Shown one piece after another: positions 63,201 to 64,000 of a DNA stretch of 64,000 nt. Positions within the stretch are counted from its first letter, which is position 1; each line of letters opens with the position of its first letter. The stretch lies in the NCBI GenBank assembly GCA_015233825.1, contig JADGIS010000001.1, positions 1-64,000 on the forward strand, read 5' to 3'. This DNA comes from Erysipelotrichaceae bacterium RD49. Lineage in GTDB: Bacteria; Bacillota_I; Bacilli_A; Erysipelotrichales; Erysipelotrichaceae. Position numbers and translations under genes: made by a program. Under the pieces are notes generated by a model that worked only from the letters and a program-made list of their open reading frames with translations, ran no database searches and was not told the DNA's origin.

Positions 63201-63881
63201 TCATTTCATATTGTCTAGTGCCTGGTTGTACTGCATCAAGATCGACACATGGTCCATCGTTTGCCTTTTTCTGATCGTATTGGTATTTTCACCAAACACG
63301 ATAATGTTGATTCCTGGATAGTGATTTTGGTCAGCCAGAAGTTCAGCTGCCCGGTTACAGCCCCTTTTATCTGCCAGTCCTAAGGAGATAAGCAAATTGA
63401 AATCGAGTCGTTCGACGCCTAGTTTTTCAATTACTTCCTGTTCGAGTGCGTGAAAGGTCAATTGCGCATGATCGGCAGGAAGTTGATCAAATGTCATGTT
63501 TCTGCCCTGCAAGATTAAATCCTGTAAGGTCAGATCTTCCACTTCTACTGTCGATGCCTTTCGGCGCCGGTAGGCTTTCTGGTCGTATAAATAAGGTCTC
63601 TGCCGCCCTTTATGAACCAATAACTGAACGGTTCTGTCCTTTTCGTGAATGGAAATTTCAAAGTCAGGAATGGGCTTCACCTTGTCAATAATCGTATTCG
63701 TTATGTCCTTGGCAAACTTTATCGGATCTTTTAATCCTTGAATGGTACGATCCTCATTGATTCCAAATTCGATGGTTCCATCGCCAAAATTCGCATAGGC
63801 CGAAACTGTCTTCAAAAATGAATCCGTCCTATCCTTTTGGTATTCAATTTGGTCCGATTCTGGTCTTCTCTTATTTTTCAT
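63201..63881 (-). CDS. AlbA_2 (Schlafen-type) domain protein, probably truncated
   Basis: A 226-residue protein whose front half is the AlbA_2/Schlafen domain: IEYQKDRTDSFLKTVSAYAN, then GDGTIEFGI, and Lys/Arg-rich strands up to YRRRKASTVEV. Such domains are found in DNA/RNA-binding regulators and in Schlafen-like defence proteins. The middle region (LGLADKRGCNRAAELLADQN) is typical of longer proteins with a further C-terminal part, which is missing; the stop is followed at once by the next operon's upstream region. The ATG follows GGAGAAGG. It may be a deletion remnant or a short form. Confidence 0.7.
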   Translation of the reverse strand: MKNKRRPESDQIEYQKDRTDSFLKTVSAYANFGDGTIEFGINEDRTIQGLKDPIKFAKDITNTIIDKVKPIPDFEISIHEKDRTVQLLVHKGRQRPYLYDQKAYRRRKASTVEVEDLTLQDLILQGRNMTFDQLPADHAQLTFHALEQEVIEKLGVERLDFNLLISLGLADKRGCNRAAELLADQNHYPGINIIVFGENTNTIRKRQTMDHVSILMQYNQALDNMK

Positions 63882-64000
63882 CCGCCTTCTCCCGCTCTTT
63901 TCCAGCGATCCTAACCCGCTTTCAGATTAGCATAAAAGATGCCATAAGTTTTATCTATTTATTTACGAATTGTTTTGCGGCAGACAAAAAGTGGTTTGAT

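Overview
The window comes from a low-GC Gram-positive bacterium of the Firmicutes (Bacillota). The clues are strong AGGAGG-type ribosome sites, a ypmB/tseB-like gene followed by dnaD and nth as in Bacillus, CoaBC plus CoaX, sortase-anchored LPxTG proteins, an ECF folate importer and a tetrahydrofolate riboswitch. Rubrerythrin and phosphate acetyltransferase suggest an anaerobic or fermentative life. An Erysipelotrichia-like gut organism is my inference; no rRNA gene is present to test it.

Layout. Bases 1-7.5 kb: a transposase end, an HxlR regulator, recG with a membrane protein and an S66 peptidase upstream, cyclophilin (ppiB) and malQ. 7.8-10.5 kb: a kptA fragment cut by an IscB-carrying IS605-like element, followed by two paralogous small genes, the first lacking its 5' end. 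10.5-27 kb is mostly housekeeping: the UPF0210/ACT pair, pta, ispG, uvrB, a HicB-like gene with an early amber codon, ung, folC, a riboswitch-controlled folT, an orphan cellulose-synthase-like glycosyltransferase, a CtpB-type protease and corA (27.2-28.2 kb). 28.3-33.7 kb is an accessory stretch: an HTH gene, a frameshifted secreted-peptide gene with a small membrane protein, a truncated tyrosine recombinase with four direct repeats next to tRNA-Ala(CGC), and a second, decayed IscB element. 33.7-35.7 kb holds two near-identical tRNA-Ile(GAT)/tRNA-Ala(TGC) pairs flanking an aldo/keto reductase.

36-52.5 kb carries a HAD phosphatase, a phosphoglycerate-mutase-like enzyme, sbcDC, a CPBP protease with two unknown genes, a secreted sortase-like protein, rubrerythrin, a pyrophosphatase-like protein, a thioredoxin-like lipoprotein, glycerate kinase, coaBC-coaX and two small conserved genes. 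52.7-59.8 kb is a four-gene pilus operon (thioester adhesin, LPLTG major pilin, class C sortase, ancillary pilin). 60.3-63.9 kb holds a tightly overlapping ypmB/tseB-like, dnaD, nth, panE operon and an AlbA_2 (Schlafen-type) protein.

The most interesting material is the pair of IscB elements (RNA-guided nuclease family ancestral to Cas9) with conserved upstream non-coding sequence that looks like omega RNA. The intact copy has lost one predicted zinc cysteine of its HNH domain, a codon the broken copy still keeps. Other points of interest are the secreted sortase-like protein, the amber-interrupted HicB-like gene, the disrupted secreted-peptide locus and the recombinase/tRNA junction. All family calls are from reading the sequence; no database search was run.
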